A DNA stretch of 64,000 bases from Pseudoscleropodium purum. Taxonomy: Eukaryota > Streptophyta > Bryopsida > Hypnales > Brachytheciaceae. Where the stretch lies: contig OZ017796.1 in the NCBI GenBank assembly GCA_963969395.1, positions 10,356,501 through 10,420,500 of the forward strand, written 5' to 3'. Below the pieces are notes generated by a model. It was not told where the DNA came from and did not search any database. It saw only the letters and a list, made by a program, of their open reading frames with translations. The translations under genes and the position numbers were made by a program. Below, piece by piece: positions 35,123 through 47,669 of this stretch. The first letter of the stretch is position 1, and each line of letters starts with the position of its first letter.

Positions 35123-36846
35123 CTATTGGTCCCAGAAGACTCGAAGCGAGATCTTCTCCAACAGAAAAGCCCAATTTACTCCCAAATTCGAACGGTTAAG
35201 ATCCATGGCAACAAAGAAATCCAGCGGTGAAATCGTAGCCTGGGCTTGCTCATCTTCTTTCTCTCCCTCTAACCCACTCGCAACCCTCTCTCGTAGCGCA
35301 ATACCGCCTTCTGCATGACCCGAAGCCCCACCGTTGTCCTTGCCTAAACTCTCTCTATGGCTGGAGCGTTTCGTTTGACTGTGCTCAACAGCAGTTTGGA
35401 GTATTCTTCGCAGGTATTTGTCAAGGGCCGCTCTAATTACGTGCACACTATCTGTGCTGCAGCCTTCCAACCCGTTTTCTAAACATGCGCCCATTTGAAC
35501 ACGCTGTCGTATATTCTCAACCGAAGGTAGATAATTCTCCATGCTTTCATCATCATCCGACGCATAGCCAAGCATAGAAAGCGTAACAGGACCTGGAGGC
35601 ATGGGCGCAGTTGGCGCCATACGAGCTCCCCCTGCACTAGGTCTACAGAATGGTATCCCCAGTGGAACAGTAACGTCGGACGACGCCAACCAAATCGTCC
35701 TCCCATCATCATCCTCTTCGTCTTCGTGCTCTACATCTGCACCTGCCCCTCCATCGCCTTCTACTTTATTACCATCCTGCACATGATCCTCCTCATAACG
35801 GGCCCTTTTGGCCGGATGTGAAGCATCGTGCCAGGGCTCTGGCTGCTCGGCACTCTGTTGTGACGATTGCAGCGGCCGCAACAAATCAGGAGCAACATGG
35901 CCGTTCCCTATGCCTCGGTCATCCTCGATCCCAGTGGAAGCATCTGCCCTATGGCTCCCCAAAGGACTCGGTCTCTCTGCACCTTTCCTGTCGCGGATGA
36001 CCGAACGCCCCTTCCGAGGCGAAGTTGTGAACCCGGGGTCTCCATTCGATCGTCCGCCTTGTTGTTGTAATCCTGCTGATACTGTTGGGCCCTCGTCCGC
36101 CCCTGGCAAGCTCGTAATCGGTTTCCGACGAACACCTACACCAATGCGGGGGGGAGGGGCATCATGAAGAGTTTGCAAAAGGGTAAACCCTAGGAGTGAA
36201 AATCATTAATCAAACAAAAGACAGAATCCTCTTTCGAAATCATGAGAGCCGATTCCCGACACATCGCTACGGACCCCGCGATCAATAGGGACCTGAAGGC
36301 CATAACACGTGAAGAGATTCCGACAGAGTAAACCCTAAATTCATCCAACTAAAACAGAAGCCTCTGCAGAAATCGTCACACAGCAGATCGAGTAGGGAAT
36401 GCCAATGATTATTCGCCACATACAGAGCGAAATCTCCTCCCCCTAACCATGAATATCTCCACCAAGCAACGTGATTTTCAATTCCGACTACAACACAGAC
36501 CCCAGGAACGAATCCTGCATACGAGTGCGTGTGAGGGATTTTGGCAGAGTCCTGACTAACCTTTCAAGGGTTTGGAGAGGTCGGAGAAGGAGGCCGGGGG
36601 CGGGGGAGTCTCCCCGCAGATGACATTGTGGAGAATCGCGCGCACGAAGTGGTTGTGCAGGAGCAAATTCTCCTTGCCAATTGTGGACGGCACCAATCGG
36701 TCGAGCTCCGCCTTGGACAGCTTGAGTTGAAAGAAACTGGACAGCAAGCTGGAGTATTGGCTCTCCTTGGTCGGGCCCAGGGTCTTCACCATGTGGGCCT
36801 TGAGACCCAGGAGGTCGATGCGCGACCCCCGCTGCACCTGCGCCAT
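35123..36846 (-). CDS. ADA1: SAGA complex subunit ADA1 (Hfi1/TADA1 family)
   Basis: Two coding exons: 36846 down to 36561 and 36189 down to 35123, joined across a 371-base intron (donor GTTAGT, acceptor CTCCTAG), giving 450 residues. The ATG at 36846 is the first in frame and gives MAQVQRGSRIDLLGLKAHMV. The SAGA-Tad1 N-terminal region is plain: RIDLLGLKAHMVKTLG, then LKLSKAELDRLV, GKENLLLHNHFVRAILHN, a PPPP run and FSDLSKPLKG. Exon 2 continues with SPRKGRSVIRDRK and ERPSPLG, a family signature, then an acidic stretch (EHEDEEDDD) and an Arg/Lys patch (HPAKRARYEE). A probable histone-fold-like helix region follows (STDSVHVIRAALDKYLRRIL), and the end is ISPLDFFVAMDLN and WAFLLEKISL. ADA1 is a structural subunit of the SAGA histone-acetylating coactivator in the nucleus, where its histone fold pairs with SPT7-type subunits. 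Telomere-like AAACCCTA words lie in or beside the intron (about 36185 and 36330). No break is seen. Confidence 0.87.
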
Positions 36847-37721
36847 CCCTGCTGCTCTGGGATTGCTGCTCCTGCTCCTGTTGTGGCTGCTTGCGACGAT
36901 TCCCGACTGCTCGCAGCAACGGAAGGGCCCAAGTGCTTCGGCACAGGCAAAACTAGCCACTACGGGGTCGCAAAGACCCTACAGTGCCCACTGCTCCGGG
37001 CAGGGCAGCCGTGCATTCGGGGGCCTGCATCGACGGTCAAAGAGATCGGAGACAGCCCTTGGGAACAATCCACCGGGAACTACGGGCGGGGAGCGGGGAG
37101 CGCGGGAACTGTCTCACGCAGTCATTTTTCAGTTGACGAATTTGAGCCAAAATCTTACCCCAAACTGAAAAAAAAACTAAGCGTCCAGAGCAAATTCAGT
37201 GAAATTCAGAGCTTTTCGATTTCAATTTGCTCAAGCTTTCTCCTAAGAACAGATTGACATAACCCAACCATATCAATTGGTAGTCAAGAGGGACCCAAAA
37301 GTGTGGAGAAAAGGACACATCCTTTGACTGTATTACTCAAAAATTATAGTAGTCAAATAGGAATGTTTTTTAAAATGGAGAAGCTAGATTTTGAATTAGT
37401 ATGAAAAAAGAGCATGGATTTATAGTTATCTCGATTGAAGCAAATTTTTTTATTTTATTTTAAATCTAACCATAACCATATGGATGTTTAAAGAGCTTGC
37501 TTATTAGTGTACACACCAATTTCAAGTGCAAAATTGCATAAGAATTGTGAGATTAAAACAAGAAAAATGTACATTTCTTTAATTTTAGTATGTTGCCCCT
37601 CCTCACAATGTTATTGAACATTATATGATATTTGGGGGCAAGGGGGGCCATTTTAGGTTTATTTCCCATGCTGTTCTCCAAGCAAGGAAAAAACGCATTG
37701 TTGTCAAAAAAAAAAAATTTT
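36847..37721 (-). promoter_or_regulatory. Upstream region of ADA1
   Basis: The GC-balanced stretch from 36847 to about 37180 contains the 5' leader and proximal promoter of ADA1. Plus-strand frames here (36628-37257 and 36767-37168) are shadows over the ADA1 first exon and leader. Beyond about 37260 the DNA becomes AT-rich and no site stands out. Confidence 0.4.
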
Positions 37722-37913
37722 AAATGAAAAAAACTAAATTGAAAAAACTAAATTTGAATTTTTTTTTGAGAATTGACATGACACTCTTTCAACCATGTCA
37801 AACTATGTAGTTAGAAAAAAACTAAATGAAAAAACTAAATTGAAAAAACTAAATTCGAATTTTTTTTTTTCAAAATTGACATGACACTCTTTCAACCATG
37901 TCAAATTGTGTAG
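37722..37913. repeat. Tandem duplication, about 103-bp period
   Basis: Two adjacent copies of a unit with AAATGAAAAAAACTAAATTG, a T run and TGACATGACACTCTTTCAAC then CATGTCAAA. The second starts 103 bases after the first (TGACATG at 37774 and 37877). The copies differ by only a few bases outside the homopolymers, so the duplication is probably recent. Confidence 0.7.
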
Positions 37914-38188
37914 CTGGCAACGTTCTGAACGTTTACAAAGCTCAAAAACTCATAGTTTTGTAGAGCCTTCAAATTTCATGTAATGAATTTTTGCATAAAC
38001 TTTTTTGGGGATTGGAGGTGACATGAACAACTACAAATCATGTTAGCACACTATTATGCACTTTCAAAAAAATTAATATCATATGAAAAGCTATCAAATT
38101 CATTACACAATCCCCCTTACAATTGTTGTCCACTTTGCAATTGTTAAGATGCAATTTTTTTGAATATGTATAAATCCAACAGTACTAG

Positions 38189-38380
38189 TATGTGAGCATA
38201 AAAATGCAAGCATGTGAGCTTTGAGCACATATATAAGTAAATATACTACCACCATTGAAGGTGCTTATAATATAAACATCTATAATATAGGTACCTATAA
38301 CATAGGTATATAATATAGATATCTATAATATAAGTGTATAGTCTTCTAAGCTCATGTGCTCACACTCCTAGGCTCACATA
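38189..38380. repeat. Fold-back element of about 190 bp
   Basis: TATGTGAGC at 38189 is the reverse complement of GCTCACATA at 38372-38380. The complementarity continues with mismatches for about 45 bases (GTGAGCTTTGAGCAC against GTGCTCACAC and CTAAGCTCATG words). The centre is itself made of TATAATATAGGTACC-like units that fold. Flanks suggest TA or a CTAG/ATAG duplication but this is not clean. Confidence 0.5.
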
Positions 38381-41300
38381 ATAGCAACCCTCTATATAAA
38401 TCACAAATAACTCCAAGTAAACACTTTTTTGTTTAAATTTTTAATGGTGAAAATCATGAAAGTACTATATACTTTCCATTGAGACCATTTCAAAGCAAAT
38501 TAATAAGTACAAGTTTTTAGATCTCAAATCTAGTAAAATTATTCAATGTTGGCAAATAAAGTAAAATTAGTAAGCTTTATTCTTTCACTAATAGACATAT
38601 GTGGCTTTGGAGACCTCTCCACAATCAAATATGTACCATTTTTAATGAAAAATGAATTTTTTCAATAATTAACTCTAAAAAATACCCAATTTTTTTTAAA
38701 TGGTTAAATAAATTTAACTACCCATACCAAAATGAGCCTAATATTTTAGATCAACCATATATGGTTGGTTGGCATTTAGAGGTTAACATTTAAAAACAAC
38801 TTAGGTGAAATATGGGATGAAATAGCCAAATCTCCCTCCCAAAAAAAAATAGAATTGCTAATGTTTGAATTAAAGTAACTATTAATAGATGATTTTGTGA
38901 ATGAAAGTATGCACATAAACGATTATGCATGATTCTATTCAATTTTTTAAATTATTTCCAAGCATCCTAGGGAGCTTGTTGTTGTAACAACAAAAATGAA
39001 AAAACTTGGTCACATTTTCCATTTAACGAATGCAAGATTTTCATGTGCAATGGAGGACTGCGAGTTCTTTTAGGTTTTCAAACCCCAGGAATTTATTGCA
39101 CTTGCTACTTGAAGTAGCACATCAACTACCACCTCATTAAAAAATTAATTAATTTCAATTTTTTTCAATTTTTTTCAATTTTAAAATATTAATTTTAAAA
39201 TAAATAAATAAATAAATCTGACAACAACCATTCCATAGCTACTAGGGGAACAACGATGGAAACGCCCCTAACATGGCCCTCCTAAAACCCTGAAAATTCT
39301 CAAACAATAGTATGCGCTAATTTATTGGCTATGAACAATCTTTTTAATTATTTCTGAAGCAATTGTGAATTTAAATCCAAGGATTTGCGAGGTGCTTATG
39401 ACCATGTTCCACCAAACTATGGTAGACCAAAATGAACTTGTTTGTCCTATAGTGCCCTAAAAAATTCTTCACGAAGGAATATATCTTTTCTTTGTAAGGT
39501 CTATCTCTCAATTGAGATATCAAAGATGAAATTCACTATCTAGGTCCTTGAAGCTTAAAGAGTTGATTTATTCCCAACAAACCCTTCATTCACACTTGTA
39601 TTTCATACCAAAGTTAACCTTTTTCTTCTTCAATAAGTATTTTGTTCATATTTTTGTCCTTAAAATTGATTTTGAAGTTAAAATTACAAAATATTGATTC
39701 TCATTCTAACCTTCATCGGGACCTTCCTTTCTAGTTAAAATTCCAAATGATTCAAATTTTACATATTTGAATTCATAATATTATATATATCTATTATAGA
39801 AAATTAATTTTAAAATCAATTAGTAATTAAAAGTATATAATTATTGCAATTTTTATTAGTATATAAAATTATGGATCTCCTTCTCCTTAGTCTAAAGCTC
39901 ATTGACATTTATTGTCACTAATTTTGCAATGACATTAATTCTATGTTCTTAATAATAGGATGTATTAAATAAATGTTGTCTTACGAGTAAGCTATACATA
40001 CCTTCAAGTCTTAACTTTCAATTAAAATATTAAAAAAAAAATTAAAAAACAAACAAATATATTTGTTGTAAACTAAGTCATTTATTTCTAATGGTTTAAT
40101 ATATAAGTTGATTGAGATTTTTTCATGAAGTCAACAGATTTTTGTCAAAATCAACAGAAAATTGACTAGATCAATGTGACCAAAACAACAAAAAGAGTGA
40201 ATCTTCTAGTAGTGGATGAATCATTAAAATTCTACTGTAGCATACTTGTATGTAAAATCAATGTTCAAATCTTTTTTCTTTCTAGAATTCACACTATACA
40301 AATATAAATTTACTCATTTGTAGTTTTTTGTGATGGAATTATTTTCTTTCATGCTAACAATGGAAGGCCAAAGATGAAAAGCTCATTTGTCCCAAATGTT
40401 TGATATGTTGTTTGAAGGTATGAAAAGTAGAATTGGAAGACATGTGGTTTTAGCACTACATTAAATTGAAATGTAGAGCTCTTTCTTCATGACAAAAACT
40501 GGAGTATTTATTTAGTCATTAGATACCTCAAAGATAGACTTCACTCTTAGTATGCATGTGGACTTGTATAAGATGTTGATGAGTGTAAGTAGGCACTTCC
40601 TACTTTTTAAAAATTAATCTTCATAAGATATATGCATTGATATACATGCTAAGTGCAAAAATTCCAAATTGTATATTCAACACATTTATTGACATTTAAA
40701 AAAATAATAATTAATCAATAATATTAAAATACTTAAAATCAAGTGATTTCTCCTGAAGAGCATTTTAATTAAAATTGGTAATAATGTGAATGAGTTGATA
40801 TGAAATAAAACAATTTATTCATAATGTCTTTGACTTGCCACCAAAGGGCCTTTTCAAGAAGAAACACTCTTATTTCTTTGTACTACATTTGTCACATAAA
40901 CAAATAACATGGGTTACATATGAATTGGATTGATTTAATTTTCCAAATAAGACTTACATTTAAGATCATTGTAAGAAGTTCTTAAGGTACTACTTTTGTA
41001 CATCCCAAGGTATCAAATATTTTTCAATAAGATGAAATATAATCATCCTTCTAAACCATAAGGTGATTTCAAATTTTAATAATTTTTTCTATTTTTTTCT
41101 ATTAATAAAAAATTAGTTTGTTATTATGCAATTTTTCATAAACAATAAAGAAATGACAATTTAACTTGAAATGGATACATTCAAAACTTATAAATAATTT
41201 GCATTAGAAAGAGGGTGTTTTGGGTTATGATTCATTCTTTTTTGTATAAATATAAGAATGATAAGACAAAATAGGTGAGTCTCTATCATTTTTAGATACC

Positions 41301-44300
41301 TATGCTAATGGCACTTCATGAAAAAGAATCTACAATAGTTCAATTGTCAATGTTGATTTTTCATACTATGATACCTCAAATATTCAACATTTGCCTAAAA
41401 ACATTTTCTTGGTACCACATATAATTTTACAAAGATTTAACTAGTAGCAAAGTGATATGAATTGCTTTGATTTAAAACATGAATTATTTGATGATATCAT
41501 CATGAGTTATACATATAATCTAAATGCCTAAGATGCTTATTCTAATATAAAATTTTAGGACATTGTGATAAAATAGTATTGTATATAAATATAGCACTAG
41601 AAAAATACTTGGTTGAGATGTAAAAAATGGTCTAAAATCATTTCAACCATTGTTGAGCTCTTTATTATCATCAACTTTTTGGGACACAGATTGTGGTAGT
41701 AAAGGCATTTCATTAGAAGAAGCCAATGTTTTTTAGAATGTTTTTAGGAGACGGGCATGTTTTGCAAAAGAGGAGCTTTTGAATGCAGTGGTTGCTTTGT
41801 GAGTGAAATTTTTTGAAGATGTCATCACAAATGCATAGATGTTAGATGTAAAACGAGTGATTGTTCTATTTGACGGTAATGTTCATTGAAACATCACAGT
41901 GAACATCAACACGTTTTGTGAAACGTCCTAAAAAATATGGGATTGCCATGGTGGTAGTAGGAGTCACCATCATAGTTGGGTTATTTGGGGCAATTCTTGT
42001 AAGTAGAAAGTTGACCAACTGTGGTAAATAGAAAAGAAGGGTAGGTCATTTGTGTCCTTTCAAAAGAGAGTCGCTTAAATGTGTGTAGAAGTTGTAGTTT
42101 CCAAATCCTTTTGTGAAAAATCCTATATAGTGAAAGTAATAAAAAAAATAGTTTATTGAAGTTTAGGACATTGGTTTACCCATTGTATATTAAAATTCTG
42201 AATTGCTATTGACGAGAGCCAAATTCAACCACTATGTTTATTCTTATTGCCTTTTTTTTTAACAAGATCTCCTATCAATAGAATGAGATTATACTTCTAA
42301 TGACATACATTCATTTTAATTTAAAAATTGCAATTGCTTTTATAAGAAATAAAAAGATTTTTCTATTTTTCCATTATTCAGTATGTAGGATTTTTGGACT
42401 AACAATTAATGAGAATTAGATTCAAACTAGTAGAACCTAAAAAGATACTATGGCTTCAATAGGATTTGTGAATTTGCTAAATAAGAAAGTAGGTCGACAC
42501 AACGCACTTAAAAGTTTTTAAAGTTTTGTGCACTTTGCAATAGAAATGAGCAATCAAGCTCTCATCTTCAAACTATCCCATATCCTTTAAGGATTAATGA
42601 TGGACACTAATTATCATTATAAAACGACTTCTCTTTTTTGCAATCTTGTAAATGTTAGTAAAGAAAATCCTTCACGTTACCACCAAATTTTCTTTAGGTA
42701 GTAGATGGTAATTGAAATTTAATTTCAAACCTTTGGGCTAACATTGGATACTTTTTATTTTTATAACAACTTGGTCATTTATAACCCAAAGTCCAAAGGC
42801 CATTTTTGAAAAATATAATCATAGGTCATTTTAATAACTTATCTCAAATTATGTGATAAAATATTCATGAAGTTTGACCATAGATACTAGGAAAACAATA
42901 AGCCTTCAAAGGGATTGTTTCCTTTTGAGGAGTTCCCTTCAATAGACTCATAGACTCTTTAAGGGACATTGGCCATTGTTCGATTCAATGATGAATAGTA
43001 GCTACAACGAAAAAAATGAAAAATAAATAAATAAATAAATATAATTTTAAAAGATTTTTAAAATAAAAAAAGACAATTCAAAATAGTATTTTGAGGTGGT
43101 TGTGTGAATGCCACATCAAATTTTAAGATTTTGTAATTCTATATTTTAATTGATGGGATTTTTTTTTAAATTCAGAATTTTTTCAATAATGTAATCAAAC
43201 TATCATGTGCTAATCAAGCCTTGTAATTTGTTGGCCAATTTCTGTTTTCAAGATTCTTCATTCAAGCTTCTCTCTATGATTTGTGCTCAAAAAAGTTATC
43301 TAAAATATCAACACATTGCCTTGTTTTGGCAGTTTTAAAGAAATCTTAGCATCATATTTGGTTGTTGAAAAAACAAAAAATAGCCTATTTGAATTTTTAT
43401 ATGTGATCTTCTTTTCGTTAATTAACAGCACGAAGTTTTTATTTTTATTATTTATTATTTTTTTGGTCTTTAATCTTTAAAAATCCATACAATCATCCTA
43501 AAAGTGAATTCATCTTAGTCATCCTTGATTGCAACTTTTTAGAAAATTACTTTTGAAATTTGATTTAAATTTTTTTAAATGAAGTTTGACAAGTTTTGTT
43601 TCTTTTTTATTTCAAAATTTTGAAAAATGTCAAAAATTGATGGGATTATTGCAATTGAAAGCTCCATGTGTTTAAATCCAAATAACACAGTATTGTACAT
43701 TTTTCATTTGTATATTATTATTTTTAATTTATTTAAGATATAAATTAGAAAATTATATTTTTCATTCTATCTTTTACTTATGGTAAAAATTATATAATAT
43801 TCTAATATATATATTCTAATTGATATAATTAGATTTTCACCTATAGCTTAAAAAAATTACAATAATTTGATTTTTCCATCTGAATTATTGAAAAAATCAA
43901 CTTCAATAAAAAAGTGAAATTTTACACCAGTAAAATATATCAAAATTTTATACAATTATTAAATAAAAGGATAGACTTATAGTAGAATTTGACTTCAAGG
44001 ATTTTGTAGTGATTGTTTTGGTTATAAAAAATAAAACTTTAAATTATAAAAGAAGCTTTTAACATTATACAAGCAACCTTTTGCATATATAAACAACCTT
44101 TTGTATTATGAAACTCATGTTTCACACATGCACCAAGGTGCAACAATTTGATAATGTAAAGAAGCTGGAAGCTTAGCTATTTTCTGAAGATGTTTTTAGA
44201 TGTTTTCTTAGTGTAATTATCATTTATATCTTCTTCTAAACAACAAAGAAAATAAGAAACAAAATAATGATTCTATACTCACTTCTATTGTATGTTGCAC

Positions 44301-45089
44301 TTATTTCATTTTCCATTGAGGGCTTTAAAATAATTGGATTGCAAATAGATTAAAAGACATTGTACTTTTCATATTATAGTCATGTTCAATATTCTAGCGC
44401 AAATTCTTCTTTGCATGTTTAGAAACAGTTTTGTTATCATCTTGAAATTCTATGAGGCAATTTTTTCCTATAAATGAAAATTCTATCCAATTTCATTATT
44501 TCATTAATAAAAAATTATCTTTAAAATGTAGATAAAGTAATAGTATTGTAAAAGTAGATATTCACCTTTTGCTATTACGTCTATGATATGTAAATCGAAA
44601 ATGCAAAGGCACCACCTTTTAGTGTTGACTAAACTTTAAAGTAAAAGAAATCCTAAAATACTCACTATTTTAATTAGTTATTTCTAAGAGTGATGTCTTC
44701 TTTAAGTGTAGCTTCACCATTGAACAATTGATTTTCATGATGAATGATTATGATTTTCTATTCAACATTTTGTGCAAGGGTGTTTACTTCAAATCTTCAT
44801 TTTCTATTGTTGAGGGCTCTTTTAAATCAACGTGATGTGAAATACATCTTTCAAGGAAAATCACAAAAGATCTTTGATTTCATAAGATATATAATACATT
44901 TAAGGAAATTGAAAGAATTCTTAAAGCTTACAGTTTTTGTTGGGATCAACATTTTGAATTTGACTTGGGACAAGAGGAATGATAGAAAGACTCCATTGAC
45001 TTGCACACATTAGCAAGGGCTTCAGATTTGACTACAAGTAAATTTCTAAAAATTCTTAAGGGCTAAGGTAAAACGGTGATGACATGTGA
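38381..45089. other. AT-rich intergenic DNA, no gene
   Basis: Very AT-rich with no recognisable frame. Visible pieces are a lone TTAA-type right end (GGCATTTAGAGG before TTAA at 38783), simple repeats of CAATTTTTTT and AAAT at 39134-39215, an AAAT run near 43022, and a CACTA-type right end (CTTCTAGTAGTG, ending 40214). A segment at about 39380-39790 is weakly similar to 46610-47040. Confidence 0.55.
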
Positions 45090-46165
45090 AAAAATAAGTG
45101 AAAGCAAATCACATAGCATTTTTTTTCCAAAAAGGGTCACTTGCATTGACATTTGAGTAATATGGCAATTAAAGAATATGAAGTGGCATGCCACGTAAAA
45201 ATGCTTTAATGCCGTTTTAGAATTCTAACATTGTTATAGTAGATGTCAGCTAAGATGTCTTTTGTTGTAGGTAGATGTTTTTTGTGATGTCAACTAAAAC
45301 GTCCTCTGTAATGTCTAAATGTTTTTTGTGACACAACTTCGCGTTCATCATAATACTTAGATCTGAAATTCCGTTTCTATAATAAAAATTACATTTTAGA
45401 TGTTCCATATAGTTTGTCTTCCTTCCAGCCACCCGTCTTGCATAAATAACTTGTCTTCTCATGTTAAAATATTGGCAATAAGGCTTTTCAAGTCATTCAA
45501 TATTATTGCCAATACAGTGTACTATGTACAATGTATGGTGTATTTTGTATAATATATGGCATATTGTGTATAGTGTATAATATATGGTGTATTTTGTGTA
45601 ATGTATGGCATATTGTGTATGATATATAATGTATGGTGTATTGTGTATGATGTATAATATATTGTGTATGGTATATTCAATATGTTTGTATAATGTATGG
45701 TGTATTGTATATGGCATACATCTTAGCTAATATCAAAATTGATGTCTCAAGAGATGTCTCAAAAAACGTCTGCAAGTCAAAATTGACGTTGCTAAAAATA
45801 ATATTCAAATTTTTATGGATGTCTAAGTTGATGTCACTAGAAACAATATGAAATTTTCAAAGATATGACATCAACTACCACCTTATCTTCCAGTCAGGTG
45901 AAAAAATCATATGTGGTTTTACCTACTTGCATGGCGCTTATGTGGCTGCCACTTAGCGTATTTTGGCCCCTTTTTTAAATTGTGTTTGTTGTGATGTTTT
46001 TCTAAAAACATGGCATCTTTTTTTAGATTTCCTCATTTTTTTACCAAGTCAATCTTGACAAATTTTTCTAAACATCTATAGTACACATGTGTGATGTTTC
46101 AGAAAACATGTAGATACGTTTCAACACTTGTCAAAAAAACACGAATTTCATCTAGTGATTTTTTG
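45090..46165 (+). repeat. Dispersed repeat family R, copy 2
   Basis: Homologous to 18440-19365 in the same orientation. It carries the same landmarks (CACTTGCATTGACATTTGAG, ATGAAGTGGCATGCCACGT, GATGTTTTTTGTGATGTCAA, GTCAAAAAAACAC near the right end). The internal minisatellite is much longer here. The minus-strand frame MRRQVIYARRV corresponds to that of copy 1. Confidence 0.7.
45520..45720. repeat. TGTATAATGTATGG-type minisatellite
   Basis: About 200 bases of irregular units such as GTATAATGTATGGTGTATT and GTATGATATATAATG. The matching part of the other repeat copy is only about 75 bases (18863-18936), so the array has expanded or contracted since the copies separated. Confidence 0.7.
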
Positions 46166-46609
46166 CAAATCTCATTCCAAATTTCCTTGCAAAATATACT
46201 ACTAACAAAGGCTAGAAAATTAATTATAAAGTGATAGGGGCATGAAATCTCCTTTGGTGATGAGGCAAGACCATAACACATCAATCTTGGAATTCATATC
46301 GGACCCTCTTGGATATTGTGGCCTACTTTTCCATTGGACTATTGTCCTCCCTAGCATTAATTGATTATGCAGGAAAGATGAATTTGAGCAAAGTACAAGA
46401 AGAATTGTTTTATAATCTTGCACTATAGAACTCATTCAGCATAGAAAGAAGTTTTTTATTTGCAAGGTTGCTTGAGTGCTGAGTTTCATCAAGGTCTACA
46501 AGGGTTTGAAATTGCTTCCTATTATTGAAGAAACCGCTATTTTTACTTTTGCATGGAACTTGCCACTTGGATTCAATGGCTTTGGCATACCAATGAGATG
46601 GTCAATAGT

Positions 46610-47040
46610 TCAAAGTTGAGTGTCCATGGGGTGTTTATTCACCATAGTCCACCCAACTATGGTCAAGTCAAATGACCTTGTTGTTACATGGTGAAGTAAA
46701 CTGACAAGAATTTTTTAGGGGTAGGAATGTGTTGGTTCCGTATAGGGTCTAGCTCCTAATGGAGGCATCAATTAAGGATGCAATTTGATTGAGCCATTCC
46801 CAAGAGAATAGTTGAGCCATTCAAATAGGTGAGCCATTCCCAAGAAGCACTTTGTTCATGCAAGTCTTTCATATTAGAGTTACCTTGCCTTCTTTGCATG
46901 GAGATATTGGATGTTGCCTTGTTAAAAAAGACACCCTATTTTGTGCTTGATTAATCTATCTTCTGCAATTCATTAGTTGGATCGAGGCCTCTAATTCCTA
47001 TTATGAATTCAAAATTTTCAAATTTTATCATGCGTGACAA
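46610..47040. repeat. Degenerate repeat, weak copy at 39380-39790
   Basis: Words such as CACCCAACTATGGTCAAGTC match ACCAAACTATGGTAGACC near 39410. Later segments around TCCCAAGAAGCACTTTG and TTCAAATTTTATCATG have diverged counterparts in the same order. The type is unknown and the similarity is weak. Confidence 0.35.
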
Positions 47041-47149
47041 ATAAAAAGTTTCTGTGTTTTACCATGGGTAAAATTGATGACAAGCGAAGGGTTCACCCCA
47101 GCCCTGCCGGCAGGGGATTCATAAGATTTCAAACCATGGATAACTGTTC

Positions 47150-47669
47150 ATGACGGATGTGATATTGCAGAGGATGCTATCAGATAGGTTTGTGTGCAGT
47201 CGCGTTCCCACAGCACGAACACAGGGTGCGAGGGAGGGAGAAGTCAAGGGCGTTTCAAACGAACGCCGTGGAAACTGTGTCCTCCAGCGCTATTCCGAGT
47301 CCCCAGTCACCGGCGTTCGCAGCGTTACCGCCTGCTGTTAGCAAATCAGCGCGTCCATCGCTTGTCTGCATCCAACTGACGGAACAAGTGAACAATCGGT
47401 AGTGACTTTCGCAGAATCATCGCTCTTTACATCAGCTCCATCTCTTGCAGTTCCTCCTGAGCTCCTGCGTTCTTCTCTTTTTTGGACTTCTTCATCACCG
47501 AGTACTGCTACCTCTGCTTCGGGTCTAGGACCTTGTGGACTGATTCTTGCGTTTGGAGGGAGCTTGCTGGTGGATTTCCAGCCCGATCCTGCTTGATCGA
47601 TTTTTCGCTGGTTTCTTGCCATTTTTGGTTTGCGAGTTTGGTGTGAGGGAATTGGGATGCGAGTGCGCG
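47150..47669 (+). promoter_or_regulatory. Proximal promoter and 5' leader of the callose synthase
   Basis: Composition shifts sharply from AT-rich to GC-balanced at about 47080-47150, which marks the start of the genic region. Several short plus-strand frames (for example 47150-47341) lie here and could act as upstream reading frames if transcribed. I see no clear TATA box. The start of transcription is not determined. Confidence 0.4.

Noticed and set aside
35601..37257. Several plus-strand frames of 60-209 codons over the ADA1 gene
   Set aside because: They lie opposite the ADA1 exons and leader, which have clear family signatures and proper splice sites; these are shadows.
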